Shown here: piece after piece, positions 45,950-61,215 of the stretch | Position numbering within the stretch: the first letter of the stretch is position 1 | Layout: each line of letters opens with the position of its first letter | Assembly (NCBI RefSeq): GCF_050947335.1 | Contig: NW_027474135.1 | Location: 1-64,000 of the forward strand | Reading direction: 5' to 3' | DNA: 64,000 nucleotides | Source of the DNA: Megachile rotundata | Lineage: Eukaryota > Arthropoda > Insecta > Hymenoptera > Megachilidae | Program-made: the position numbers and the translations under genes | The notes under the pieces: generated by a model | What the model was told of the DNA's origin: nothing | Database searches by the model: none | The model's input: the letters and a program-made list of their open reading frames with translations, nothing else

Positions 45950-47950
45950 CAATTACTATACTCACTACTCTTAGTATTATCAATCTAACTCATATTATTA
46001 GCCATATTATGCTTATATGATCGATAGAACGACAATTACTATACTTATTACTCTTAGTATTATCAATCTAACTCATATTATTAGCCATATTATGCTTATA
46101 TTATCGATAGAACGACAATTACTAGACTTATTACTCTTATTATTATCAATCTAACTCATATTATTAGCCATATTATGCTTATATGATCGATAGAACGGCA
46201 AATAAGATACTTACTACTCTTATTATTATGAATCTAACTCATATTATTAACCATATTATGCAGATATGATCGATAGAACTACAATTACTATACTCATTAC
46301 TCTTATTATTATCAATCTAACTCATATTATTAGCCATATTATGCTTAAATGATCGATAGCACTACAATTACTCTACTCATTACTCTTATTATTATCAGTC
46401 TAACTCATATTATTAGCCATATTATGCTTATATGATCGATAGAATGAGAATTACTATACTCACTACTCTTAGTATTATCACTCTAACTCATATTATTAGC
46501 CTTATTATGCTTATATGATCGATAGAACGACAATTACTGTAGTTATTACTCTTATTATTATCAATCTAACTCATATTATTAGCCATATTATGCATATATG
46601 ATCGATAGAACGAGAATTACTATATTCACTACTCTTAGTATTATCAATCTAACTCATATTATTAGCCATATTATGGTTATATTATCGATAGAACGACAAT
46701 TACTATACTTATTACTGTTATTATTATCAATCTAACTCATATTACTAGCCATATTATGCTTAAATGATCGATAGATCTACAATTACTATACTCATTACTC
46801 TTATTATTATCAATCTAACTCATATTATTAGCAATATTATGCGTATATGATCGATAGAACGAGAATTACTATACTCACTACTCTTAGTATTATCAATCTA
46901 ACTCATATTATTAGCCATATTATGCTTATATGATCGATAGAACGACAATTACTATACTTATTACTCTTAGTATTATCAATCTAACTCATATTATTAGCCA
47001 TATTATGCTTATATTATCGATAGAACGACAATTACTATACTTATTACTCTTATTATTATCAATCTAACTCATATTATTAGCCATATTATGCTTATATTAT
47101 CGATAGAACGACAATTACTATACTTATTACTGTTATTATTATCAATCTGACTCATATTATTACCCATATTATGCTCAAATGATCGATAGAACGACAATTA
47201 CTATACTTATTACTCTTATTATTATCAATCTAACTCATATTATTAGCCATATTATGCTTATATGATCGATAGAACGACAAATACTATACTTACTACTCTT
47301 ATTATTATCAATCTAACTCATATTATTAACCATATTATGCAGATATGATCGATAGAACTACAATTACTATACTCATTACTCTTATTATTATCAATCTAAC
47401 TCATATTATTAGCCATATTATGCTTAAATGATCGATAGAACTACAATTACTATACTCATTACTCTTATTATTATCAGTCTAACTCATATTATTAGCCATA
47501 TTATGCTTATATGATCGATAGAATGAGAATTACTATACTCACTACTCTTAGTATTATCACTCTAACTCATATTATTAGCCTTATTATGCTTATATGATCG
47601 ATAGAACGACAATTATTGTAGTTGTTACTCTTATTATTATCAATCTAACTCATATTATTAGCCATATTATGCATATATGATCGATAGAACGAGAATTACT
47701 ATATTCACTACTCTTAGTATTATCAATCTAACTCATATTATTAGCCATATTATGGTTATATTATCGATAGAACGACAATTACTATACTTATTACTCTTAT
47801 TATTATCAATCTAACTCATATTATTAGCCATATTATGCTTATACGATCGATAGAACGAGAACTACTATACTCACTACTCTTAGTATTATCAATCTAACTC
47901 ATATTATTAGCCATATTATGCTTATATTATTGATAGAACGACAATTACTA
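45950..47950. repeat. Satellite block repeated at +9467 bp (about 2 kb)
   Basis: The match lies at about 55417-57417. Paired marks are GAACGGCAAATAAGATAC (GGCA at 46197 and 55664), TATTACTAGCC followed by AGCAATATTATG, TGCTCAAATG (47172 and 56639) and AATTATTGTAGTTGTT (47611 and 57078). The offset is 114 monomers plus 5 bp. Beyond it, single-monomer gains and losses shift the offset to 9550 and then 9384 bp. Confidence 0.75.
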
Positions 47951-50900
47951 TACTTATTGCTCTTATTATTATCAATCTCACTCATATTATTAGCCATATT
48001 ATGCTTATATGATCGATAGAACGACAAATACTATACTTACTACTCTTATTATTATCAATCTAACTCATATTATTAACCATATTATGCAGATATGATCGAT
48101 AGAACTACAATTACTATACTCATTACTCTTATTATTATCAATCTAACTCATATTATTAGCCATATTATGCTTAAATGATCGATAGAACTACAATTACTAT
48201 ACTCATTACTCTTATTATTATCAGTCTAACTCATATTATTAGCCATATTATGCTTATATGATCGATAGAATGAGAATTACTATACTCACTACTCTTAGTA
48301 TTATCACTCTAACTCATATTATTAGCCTTATTATGCTTATATGATCGATAGAACGACAATTACTGTAGTTATTACTCTTATTATTATCAATCTAACTCAT
48401 ATTATTAGCCATATTATGCATATATGATCGATAGAACGAGAATTACTATATTCACTACTCTTAGTATTATCAATCTAACTCATATTATTAGCCATATTAT
48501 GGTTATATTATCGATAGAACGACAATTACTATACTTATTACTGTTATTATTATCAATCTAACTCATATTATTAGCCATATTATGCTTAAATGATCGATAG
48601 ATCTACAATTACTATACTCATTACTCTTATTATTATCAATCTAACTCATATTATTAGCCATATTATGCTTATATGATCGATAGAACGAGAATTACTATAC
48701 TCACTACTCTTAGTATTATCAATCTAACTCATATTATTAGCCATATTATGCTTATATGATCGATAGAACGACAATTACTATACTTATTACTCATATTATT
48801 ATCAATCTAACTCATATTATTAGCCATATTATGCTTATATGATCGATAGAACGAGAACTACTATACTCACTACTCTTAGTATTATCAATCTAACTCATAT
48901 TATTAGCCATATTATGCTTATATTATCGATAGAACGACAATTACTATACTTATTACTGTTATTATTATCAATCTGACTCATATTATTTATGGGTAATAAT
49001 AATGCTTAAATGATCGATAGAACGACAATTACTATACTTATTACTGTTATTATTATCAATCTGACTCATATTATTACCCATATTATGCTTAAATGATCGA
49101 TAGAATGACAATTACTATACTTATTACTCTTATTATTATCAATCTAACTCATATTATTAGCCATATTATGCTTATATGATCGATAGAACGACAAATACTA
49201 TACTTATTACTCTTATTATTATCAATCTAACTCATATTATTAGCCATATTATGCTTATATGATCGATAGAACGAGAATTACTATACTCAATACTCTTAGT
49301 ATTATCAATCTAACTCATATTATTAGCCATATTATGATTATATTATCGATAGAACGACAATTACTATACTTATTACTGTTATTATTATCAATCTAACTGA
49401 TATTATTAGCCATATTATGCTTAAATGATCGGTAGATCTACAATTACTATACTCATTACTCTTATTATTATCAATCTAACTCGTATTATTAGCCATATTA
49501 TGCTTACATGATCGATAGAACGACAAATACTATACTTATTACTCTTATTATTATCAATCTAACTCATATTATTAGCCATACTATGCTTATATGATCGATA
49601 GAACGGCAATTACTATACTCACTACTCTTAGTATTATAAATCTAACTCATATTATTAGCCATATTATGCTTATATTATCGATAGAACGACAATTACTATA
49701 CTTATTACTGTTATTATTATCAATCTGACCCATATTATTACCCATATTATGCTTAAATCATCGATAGAACGACAATTACTATACTTATTACTGTTATTAT
49801 TATCAATCTAACTCACATTATTAGCCATATTGTGCTTAAATGATCGATAGATCTACAATTACTATACTCATTACTCTTATTATTATCAATGTAACTCATA
49901 CTATTAGCCATATTATGCTTATATGATCGATATATCTACAATTACTATACTCATTACTCTTATTATTATCAATCTAACTCGTATTATTAGCCATATTATG
50001 CTTACATGATCGATAGAACGACAAATACTATACTTATTACTCTTATTATTATCAATCTAACTCATATTATTAGCCATATTATGCTTATATGATCGATAGA
50101 ACGACAATTACTATACTCACTACTCTTAGTATTATCAATCTAACTCATATTATTAGCCATATTATGCTTATATTATCGATAGAACGACAATTACTATACT
50201 TATTACTCTTATTATTATCAATCTAACTCATATTATTAGCCATATTATGCTTATATTATCGATAGAACGACAATTACTATACTTATTACTGTTATTATTA
50301 TCAATCTGACTCATATTATTACCCATATTATGCTTAAATGATCGATAGAATGACAATTACTATACTTATTACTCTTATTATTATCAATCTGACTCATATT
50401 ATTACCCATATTATGCTTAAATGATCGATAGAACGACAATTACTATACTTATTACTCTTATTATTATCAATCTAACTCATATTATTAGCCATATTATGCT
50501 TATATGATCGATAGAACGACAAATACTATACTTACTACTCTTATTATTATCAATCTAACTCATATTATTAACCATATTATGCAGATATGATCGATAGAAC
50601 TACAATTACTATACTCATTACTCTTATTATTATCAATCTAACTCATATTATTAGCCATATTATGCTTAAATGATCGATAGAACTACAATTACTATACTCA
50701 TTACTCTTATTATTATCAGTCTAACTCATATCATTAGCCATATTATGCTTATATGATCGATAGAATGAGAATTCCTATTCTCACTACTCTTAGTATTATC
50801 ACTCTAACTCATATTATTAGCCTTATTATGCTTATATGATCGATAGAACGACAATTACTGTAGTTATTACTCTTATTATTATCAATCTAACTCATATTAT

Positions 50901-51190
50901 TAGCCATATTATGCATATATGATCGATAGAACGAGAATTACTATATTCACTACTCTTAGTATTATCAATCTAACTCATATTATTAGCCATATTATGGTTA
51001 TATTATCGATAGAAAGACAATTACTATACTTATTACTGTTATTATTATCAATCTAACTCATATTATTAGCCATATTATGCTTAAATGATCGATAGATCTA
51101 CAATTACTATACTCATTACTCTTATTATTATCAATCTAACTCGTATTATTAGCCATATTATGCTTACATGATCGATAGAACGACAAATAC
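47100..51190. repeat. Satellite duplication B (about 4.1 kb)
   Basis: This is the second copy of 39790-43880. It shares CCATACTATGC (49576) with copy A, but near 50720-50830 it lacks copy A's TAAGTCATATT and CCTTACTATGATT marks and has private changes (CATATCATTAG, AATTCCTATTCTC). The block is therefore a mosaic relative to the copies at 60.4 and 62.5 kb. The match ends where copy A continues GCTCACTACTC and this one ACTTATTACTC. Confidence 0.85.
48980..49004. repeat. Microinversion variant, copy 2
   Basis: The sequence matches the variant at 41671 and lies exactly 7309 bp downstream as part of duplication B. Confidence 0.9.
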
Positions 51191-52939
51191 TATACTTATT
51201 ACTCTTATTATTATCAATCTAACTCATATTATTAGCCATATTATGCTTATATGATCGATAGAACGACAATTACTATACTCACTACTCTTAGTATTATCAA
51301 TCTAACTCATATTATTAGCCGTATTATGCTTATATTATCGATAGAACGACAATTACTATACTTATTACTGTTATTATTATCAATCTGACCCATATTATTA
51401 CCCATATTATGCTTAAATCATCGATAGAACGAGAATTACTATACTCACTACTCTTAGTATTATCAATCTAACTCATATTATTAGCCATATTATGCTTATA
51501 TGATCGATAGAACGACAATTACTATACTCATTACTCTTATTATTATCAATCTAACTCATACTATTAGCCATATTATGCTTAAATGATCGATAGAACGACA
51601 ATTACAATACTTATTACTGTTATTATTATCAATCTAACTCATATTATTAGCCATATTATGCTTAAATGATCGATAGATCTACAATTACTATACTCATTAC
51701 TCTTATTATTATCAATCTAACTCATATTATTAGCCATATTATGCTTATATGATCGATAGAACGAGAGTTACTATACTCACTACTCTTAGTATTATCAATC
51801 TAACTCATATTATTAGCCATATTATGCTTATATGATCGATAGAACGACAATTACTATACTTATTACTCTTAGTATTATCAATCTAACTCATATTATTAGC
51901 CATATTATGCTTATATTATCGATAGAACGACAATTACTATACTCACTACTCTTAGTATTATCAATCTAACTCATATTATTAGCCATATTATGCTTATATG
52001 ATCGATAGAACGACAATTACTATACTTATTACTCTTAGTATTATCAATCTAACTCATATTATTAGCCATATTATGCTTATATTATCGATAGAACGACAAT
52101 TACTAGACTTATTACTCTTATTATTATCAATCTAACTCATATTATTAGCCATATTATGCTTATATGATCGATAGAACGGCAAATAAGATACTTACTACTC
52201 TTATTATTATCAATCTAACTCATATTATTAACCATATTATGCAGATATGATCGATAGAACTACAATTACTATACTTACTACTCTTATTATTATCAATCTA
52301 ACTCATATTATTAACCATATTATGCAGATATGATCGATAGAACTACAATTACTATACTCATTACTCTTATTATTATCAATCTAACTCATATTATTAGCCA
52401 TATTATGCTTATATGATCGATAGAATGAGAATTACTATACTCACTACTCTTAGTATTATCACTCTAACTCATATTATTAGCCTTATTATGCTTATATGAT
52501 CGATAGAACGACAATTACTGTAGTTATTACTCTTATTATTATCAATCTAACTCATATTATTAGCCATATTATGCATATATGATCGATAGAACGAGAATTA
52601 CTATATTCACTACTCTTAGTGTTATCAATCTAACTCATATTATTAGCCATATTATGGTTATATTATCGATAGAACGACAATTACTATACTTATTACTGTT
52701 ATTATTATCAATCTAACTCATATTATTAGCCATATTATGCTTAAATGATCGATAGATCTACAATTACTATACTTATTACTGTTATTATTATCAATCTGAC
52801 TCATATTATTACCCATATTATGCTTAAATGATCGATAGAACGACAATTACTATACTTATTACTCTTATTATTATCAATCTAACATATATTATTAGCCATA
52901 TTATGCATATATGATCGATAGAACGACAAATACTATACT

Positions 52940-55750
52940 TACTACTCTTATTATTATCAATCTGACTCATATTATTAACCATATTATGCAGATATGATCG
53001 ATAGAACTACAATTACTATACTCATTACTCTTATTATTATCAATCTAACTCATATTATTAGCCATATTATGCTTATATGATCGATAGAATGAGAATTACT
53101 ATACTCACTACTCTTAGTATTATCACTCTAACTCATATTATTAGCCTTATTATGCTTATATGATCGATAGAACGACAATTACTGTAGTTATTACTCTTAT
53201 TATTATCAATCTAACTCATATTATTAGCCATATTATGCATATATGATCGATAGAACGAGAATTACTATATTCACTACTCTTAGTGTTATCAATCTAACTC
53301 ATATTATTAGCCATATTATGGTTATATTATCGATAGAACGACAATTACTATACTTATTACTGTTATTATTATCAATCTAACTCATATTATTAGCCATATT
53401 ATGCTTAAATGATCGATAGATCTACAATTACTATACTCATTACTCTTATTATTATCAATCTAACTCATATTATTAGCCATATTATGCTTATATGATCGAT
53501 AGAACGAGAATTACTATACTCACTACTCTTAGTATTATCAATCTAACTCATATTATTAGCCATATTATGCTTATATGATCGATAGAACGACAATTACTAT
53601 ACTTATTACTCTTATTATTATCAATCTAACTCATATTATTAGCCATATTATGCTTATATGATCGATAGAACGAGAACTACTATACTCACTACTCTTAGTA
53701 TTATCAATCAAACTCATATTATTAGCCATATTATGCTTATATTATCGATAGAACGACAATTACTATACTTATTACTGTTATTATTATCAATCTGACTCAT
53801 ATTATTACCCATATTATGCTTAAATGATCGATAGAACGACAATTACTATACTTATTACTGTTATTATTATCAATCTAACTCATATTATTAGCCATATTAT
53901 GCTTAAATGATCGATAGATCTACAATTACTATACTCATTTCTCTTATTATTATCAATCTAACTCATATTATTAGCCATATTATGCTTATATGATCGATAG
54001 AACGAGAGTTACTATACTCACTACTCTTAGTATTATCAATCTAACTCATATTATTAGCCATATTATGCTTATATGATCGATAGAACGACAATTACTATAC
54101 TTATTACTCTTAGTATTATCAATCTAACTCATATTATTAGCCATATTATGCTTATATTATCGATAGAACGACAATTACTAGACTTATTACTCTTATTATT
54201 ATCAATCTAACTCATATTATTAGCCATATTATGCTTATATGATCGATAGAACGGCAAATAAGATACTTACTACTCTTATTATTATCAATCTAACTCATAT
54301 TATTAACCATATTATGCAGATATGATCGATAGAACTACAATTACTATACTTACTACTCTTATTATTATCAATCTAACTCATATTATTAACCATATTATGC
54401 AGATATGATCGATAGAACTACAATTACTATACTCATTACTCTTATTATTATCAATCTAACTCATATTATTAGCCATATTATGCTTATATGATCGATAGAA
54501 TGAGAATTACTATACTCACTACTCTTAGTATTATCACTCTAACTCATATTATTAGCCTTATTATGCTTATATGATCGATAGAACGACAATTACTGTAGTT
54601 ATTACTCTTATTATTATCAATCTAACTCATATTATTAGCCATATTATGCATATATGATCGATAGAACGAGAATTACTATATTCACTACTCTTAGTGTTAT
54701 CAATCTAACTCATATTATTAGCCATATTATGGTTATATTATCGATAGAACGACAATTACTATACTTATTACTGTTATTATTATCAATCTAACTCATATTA
54801 TTAGCCATATTATGCTTAAATGATCGATAGATCTACAATTACTATACTCATTACTCTTATTATTATCAATCTAACTCATATTATTAGCCATATTATGCTT
54901 ATATGATCGATAGAACGAGAATTACTATACTCACTACTCTTAGTATTATCAATCTAACTCATATTATTAGCCATATTATGCTTATATGATCGATAGAACG
55001 ACAATTACTATACTTATTACTCTTATTATTATCAATCTAACTCATATTATTAGCCATATTATGCTTATATGATCGATAGAACGAGAACTACTATACTCAC
55101 TACTCTTAGTATTATCAATCAAACTCATATTATTAGCCATATTATGCTTATATTATCGATAGAACGACAATTACTATTCTTATTACTGTTATTATTATCA
55201 ATCTGACTCATATTATTACCCATATTATGCTTAAATGATCGATAGAACGACAATTACTATACTTATTACTGTTATTATTATCAATCTAACTCATATTATT
55301 AGCCATATTATGCTTAAATGATCGATAGATCTACAATTACTATACTCATTACTCTTATTATTATCAATCTAACTCATATTATTAGCCATATTATGCTTAT
55401 ATGATCGATAGAACGAGAATTACTATACTCACTACTCTTAGTATTATCAATCTAACTCATATTATTAGCCATATTATGCTTATATTATCGATAGAACGAC
55501 AATTACTATACTTATTACTCTTAGTATTATCAATCTAACTCATATTATTAGCCATATTATGCTTATATTATCGATAGAACGACAATTACTAGACTTATTA
55601 CTCTTATTATTATCAATCTAACTCATATTATTAGCCATATTATGCTTATATGATCGATAGAACGGCAAATAAGATACTTACTACTCTTATTATTATCAAT
55701 CTAACTCATATTATTAACCATATTATGCAGATATGATCTATAGAACTACA
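52940..55750. repeat. Tandem 17-monomer higher-order repeat (1411-bp period)
   Basis: Two adjacent copies run at about 52940-54340 and 54350-55750. Marks spaced exactly 1411 bp include CTGTAGTTATT (GTAG at 53184 and 54595), GGCAAATAAGATAC (54253 and 55664) and AATCAAACTC. The same 1411-bp spacing separates AGCAATATTATG units at 34262 and 35673, so this spacing is found in more than one part of the array. Confidence 0.75.
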
Positions 55751-58363
55751 ATTACTATACTCATTACTCTTATTATTATCAATCTAACTCATATTATTAG
55801 CCATATTATGCTTAAATGATCGATAGAACTACAATTACTATACTCATTACTCTTATTATTATCAGTCTAACTCATATTATTAGCCATATTATGCTTATAT
55901 GATCGATAGAATGAGAATTACTATACTCACTACTCTTAGTATTATCACTCTAACTCATATTATTAGCCTTATTATGCTTATATGATCGATAGAACGACAA
56001 TTACTGTAGTTATTACTCTTATTATTATCAATCTAACTCATATTATTAGCCATATTATGCATATATGATCGATAGAACGAGAATTACTATATTCACTACT
56101 CTTAGTATTATCAATCTAACTCATATTATTAGCCATATTATGGTTATATTATCGATAGAACGACAATTACTATACTTATTACTGTTATTATTATCAATCT
56201 AACTCATATTACTAGCCATATTATGCTTAAATGATCGATAGATCTACAATTACTATACTCATTACTCTTATTATTATCAATCTAACTCATATTATTAGCA
56301 ATATTATGCTTATATGATCGATAGAACGAGAATTACTATACTCACTACTCTTAGTATTATCAATCTAACTCATATTATTAGCCATATTATGCTTATATGA
56401 TCGATAGAACGACAATTACTATACTTATTACTCTTAGTATTATCAATCTAACTCATATTATTAGCCATATTATGCTTATATTATCGATAGAACGACAATT
56501 ACTATACTTATTACTCTTATTATTATCAATCTAACTCATATTATTAGCCATATTATGCTTATATTATCGATAGAACGACAATTACTATACTTATTACTGT
56601 TATTATTATCAATCTGACTCATATTATTACCCATATTATGCTCAAATGATCGATAGAACGACAATTACTATACTTATTACTCTTATTATTATCAATCTAA
56701 CTCATATTATTAGCCATATTATGCTTATATGATCGATAGAACGACAAATACTATACTTACTACTCTTATTATTATCAATCTAACTCATATTATTAACCAT
56801 ATTATGCAGATATGATCGATAGAACTACAATTACTATACTCATTACTCTTATTATTATCAATCTAACTCATATTATTAGCCATATTATGCTTAAATGATC
56901 GATAGAACTACAATTACTATACTCATTACTCTTATTATTATCAGTCTAACTCATATTATTAGCCATATTATGCTTATATGATCGATAGAATGAGAATTAC
57001 TATACTCACTACTCTTAGTATTATCACTCTAACTCATATTATTAGCCTTATTATGCTTATATGATCGATAGAACGACAATTATTGTAGTTGTTACTCTTA
57101 TTATTATCAATCTAACTCATATTATTAGCCATATTATGCATATATGATCGATAGAACGAGAATTACTATATTCACTACTCTTAGTATTATCAATCTAACT
57201 CATATTATTAGCCATATTATGGTTATATTATCGATAGAACGACAATTACTATACTTATTACTCTTATTATTATCAATCTAACTCATATTATTATCCATAT
57301 TATGCTCATATGATCGATAGAACGAGAACTACTATACTCACTACTCTTAGTATTATCAATCTAACTCATATTATTAGCCATATTATGCTTATATTATTGA
57401 TAGAACGACAATTACTATACTTATTACTGTTATTATTATCAATCTGACTCATATTATTACCCATATTATGCTTAAATGATCGATAGAACGACAATTACTA
57501 TACTTATTGCTCTTATTATTATCAATCTAACTCATATTATTAGCCATATTATGCTTATATGATCGATAGAACGACAAATACTATACTTACTACTCTTATT
57601 ATTATCAATCTAACTCATATTATTAACCATATTATGCAGATATGATCGATAGAACTACAATTACTATACTCATTACTCTTATTATTATCAATCTAACTCA
57701 TATTATTAGCCATATTATGCTTAAATGATCGATAGAACTACAATTACTATACTCATTACTCTTATTATTATCAGTCTAACTCATATTATTAGCTATATTA
57801 TGCTTATATGATCGATAGAATGAGAATTACTATACTCACTACTCTTAGTATTATCACTCTAACTCATATTATTAGCCTTATTATGCTTATATGATCGATA
57901 GAACGACAATTACTGTAGTTATTACTCTTATTATTATCAATCTAACTCATATTATTAGCCATATTATGCATATATGATCGATAGAACGAGAATTACTATA
58001 TTCACTACTCTTAGTATTATCAATCTAACTCATATTATTAGCCATATTATGGTTATATTATCGATAGAACGACAATTACTATACTTATTACTGTTATTAT
58101 TATCAATCTAACTCATATTATTAGCCATATTATGCTTATATGATCGATAGAACGACAATTACTATACTTATTACTCTTATTATTATCAATCTAACTCATA
58201 TTATTAGCCATATTATGCTTGTATGATCGATAGAACGAGAACTACTATACTCACTACTCTTAGTATTATCAATCTAACTCATATTATTAGCCATATTATG
58301 CTTATATTATCGATAGAACGACAATTACTATACTTATTACTGTTATTATTATCAATCTGACTC

Positions 58364-58388
58364 ATATTATTTATGGGTAATAATAATG
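58364..58388. repeat. Microinversion variant, copy 3
   Basis: This is the same variant, followed by a GCTTAAATGACCGATAG monomer with a private core change. The next monomer ends AGCCAT, unlike copies 1 and 2, where the following unit ends ACCCAT. Confidence 0.9.
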
Positions 58389-61190
58389 CTTAAATGACCG
58401 ATAGAACGACAATTACTATACTTATTACTGTTATTATTATCAATCTAACTCATATTATTAGCCATATTATGCTTAAATGATCGATAGATCTACAATTACT
58501 ATACTCATTACTCTTATTATTATCAATCTAACTCATATTATTAGCCATATTATGCTTATATGATCGATAGAACGACAATTACTATACTCACTACTCTTAG
58601 TATTATCAATCTAACTCATATTATTAGCCATATTATGCTTATATGATCGATAGAACGACAATTACTATACTTATTACTCTTATTATTATCAATCTAACTC
58701 ATATTATTAGCCATATTATGCTTATATTATCGATAGAACGACAATTACTATACTTATTACTGTTATTATTATCAATCTGACTCATATTATTACCCATATT
58801 ATGCTTAAATGATCGATAGAATGACAATTACTATACTTATTACTCTTATTATTATCAATCTAACTCATATTATTAGCCATATTATGCTTATATGATCGAT
58901 ATAACGACAAATACTATACTTATTACTCTTATTATTATCAATCTAACTCATATTATTAGCCATATTATGCTTATATGATCGATAGAACGAGAATTACTAT
59001 ACTCAATACTCTTAGTATTATCAATCTAACTCATATTATTAGCCATATTATGATTATATTATCGATAGAACGACAATTACTATACTTATTACTGTTATTA
59101 TTATCAATCTAACTGATATTATTAGCCATATTATGCTTAAATGATCGGTAGATCTACAATTACTATACTCATTACTCTTATTATTATCAATCTAACTCGT
59201 ATTATTAGCCATATTATGCTTACATGATCGATAGAACGACAAATACTATACTTATTACTCTTATTATTATCAATCTAACTCATATTATTAGCCATATTAT
59301 GCTTATATGATCGATAGAACGGCAATTACTATACTCACTACTCTTAGTATTATAAATCTAACTCATATTATTAGCCATATTATGCTTATATTATCGATAG
59401 AACGACAATTACTATACTTATTACTGTTATTATTATCAATCTGACCCATATTATTACCCATATTATGCTTAAATCATCGATAGAACGACAATTACTATAC
59501 TTATTACTGTTATTATTATCAATCTAACTCACATTATTAGCCATATTGTGCTTAAATGATCGATAGATCTACAATTACTATACTCATTACTCTTATTATT
59601 ATCAATGTAACTCATACTATTAGCCATATTATGCTTATATGATCGATATATCTACAATTACTATACTCATTACTCTTATTATTATCAATCTAACTCGTAT
59701 TATTAGCCACATTATGCTTACATGATCGATAGAACGACAAATACTATACTTATTACTCTTATTATTATCAATCTAACTCATATTATTAGCCATATTATGC
59801 TTATATGATCGATAGAACGACAATTACTATACCCACTACTCTTAGTATTATCAATCTAACTCATATTATTAGCCATATTATGCTTATATTATCGATAGAA
59901 CGACAATTACTATACTTATTACTCTTATTATTATCAATCTAACTCATATTATTAGCCATATTATGCTTATATTATCGATAGAACGACAATTACTATACTT
60001 ATTACTGTTATTATTATCAATCTGACTCATATTATTACCCATATTATGCTTAAATGATCGATAGAATGACAATTACTATACTTATTACTCTTATTATTAT
60101 CAATCTGACTCATATTATTACCCATATTATGCTTAAATGATCGATAGAACGACAATTACTATACTTATTACTCTTATTATTATCAATCTAACTCATATTA
60201 TTAGCCATATTATGCTTATATGATCGATAGAACGACAAATACTATACTTACTACTCTTATTATTATCAATCTAACTCATATTATTAACCATATTATGCAG
60301 ATATGATCGATAGAACTACAATTACTATACTCATTACTCTTATTATTATCAATCTAACTCATATTATTAGCCATATTATGCTTAAATGATCGATAGAACT
60401 ACAATTACTATGCTCATTACTCTTATTATTATCAGTCTAAGTCATATTATTAGCCATATTATGCTTATATGATCGATAGAATGAGAATTACTATACTCAC
60501 TACTCTTAGTATTATCACTCTAACTCATATTATTAGCCTTACTATGATTATATGATCGATAGAACGACAATTACTGTAGTTATTACTCTTATTATTATCA
60601 ATCTAACTCATATTATTAGCCATATTATGCATATATGATCGATAGAACGAGAATTACTATATTCACTACTCTTAGTATTATCAATCTAACTCATATTATT
60701 AGCCATATTATGGTTATATTATCGATAGAACGACAATTACTATACTTATTACTGTTATTATTATCAATCTAACTCATATTATTAGCCATATTATGCTTAA
60801 ATGATCGATAGATCTACAATTACTATACTCATTACTCTTATTATTATCAATCTAACTCATATTATTAGCCATATTATGCTTATATGATCGATAGAACGAG
60901 AATTACTATACTCACTACTCTTAGTATTATCAATCTAACTCATATTATTAGCCATATTATGCTTATATGATCGATAGAACGACAATTACTATACTTATTA
61001 CTCTTATTATTATCAATCTAACTCATATTATTAGCCATATTATGCTTGTATGATCGATAGAACGAGAACTACTATACTCACTACTCTTAGTATTATCAAT
61101 CTAACTCATATTATTAGCCATATTATGCTTATATTATCGATAGAACGACAATTACTATACTTATTACTGTTATTATTATCAATCTGACTC

Positions 61191-61215
61191 ATATTATTTA
61201 TGGGTAATAATAATG
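61191..61215. repeat. Microinversion variant, copy 4
   Basis: This is the same variant, in the first copy of the 2080-bp tandem repeat. Confidence 0.9.
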
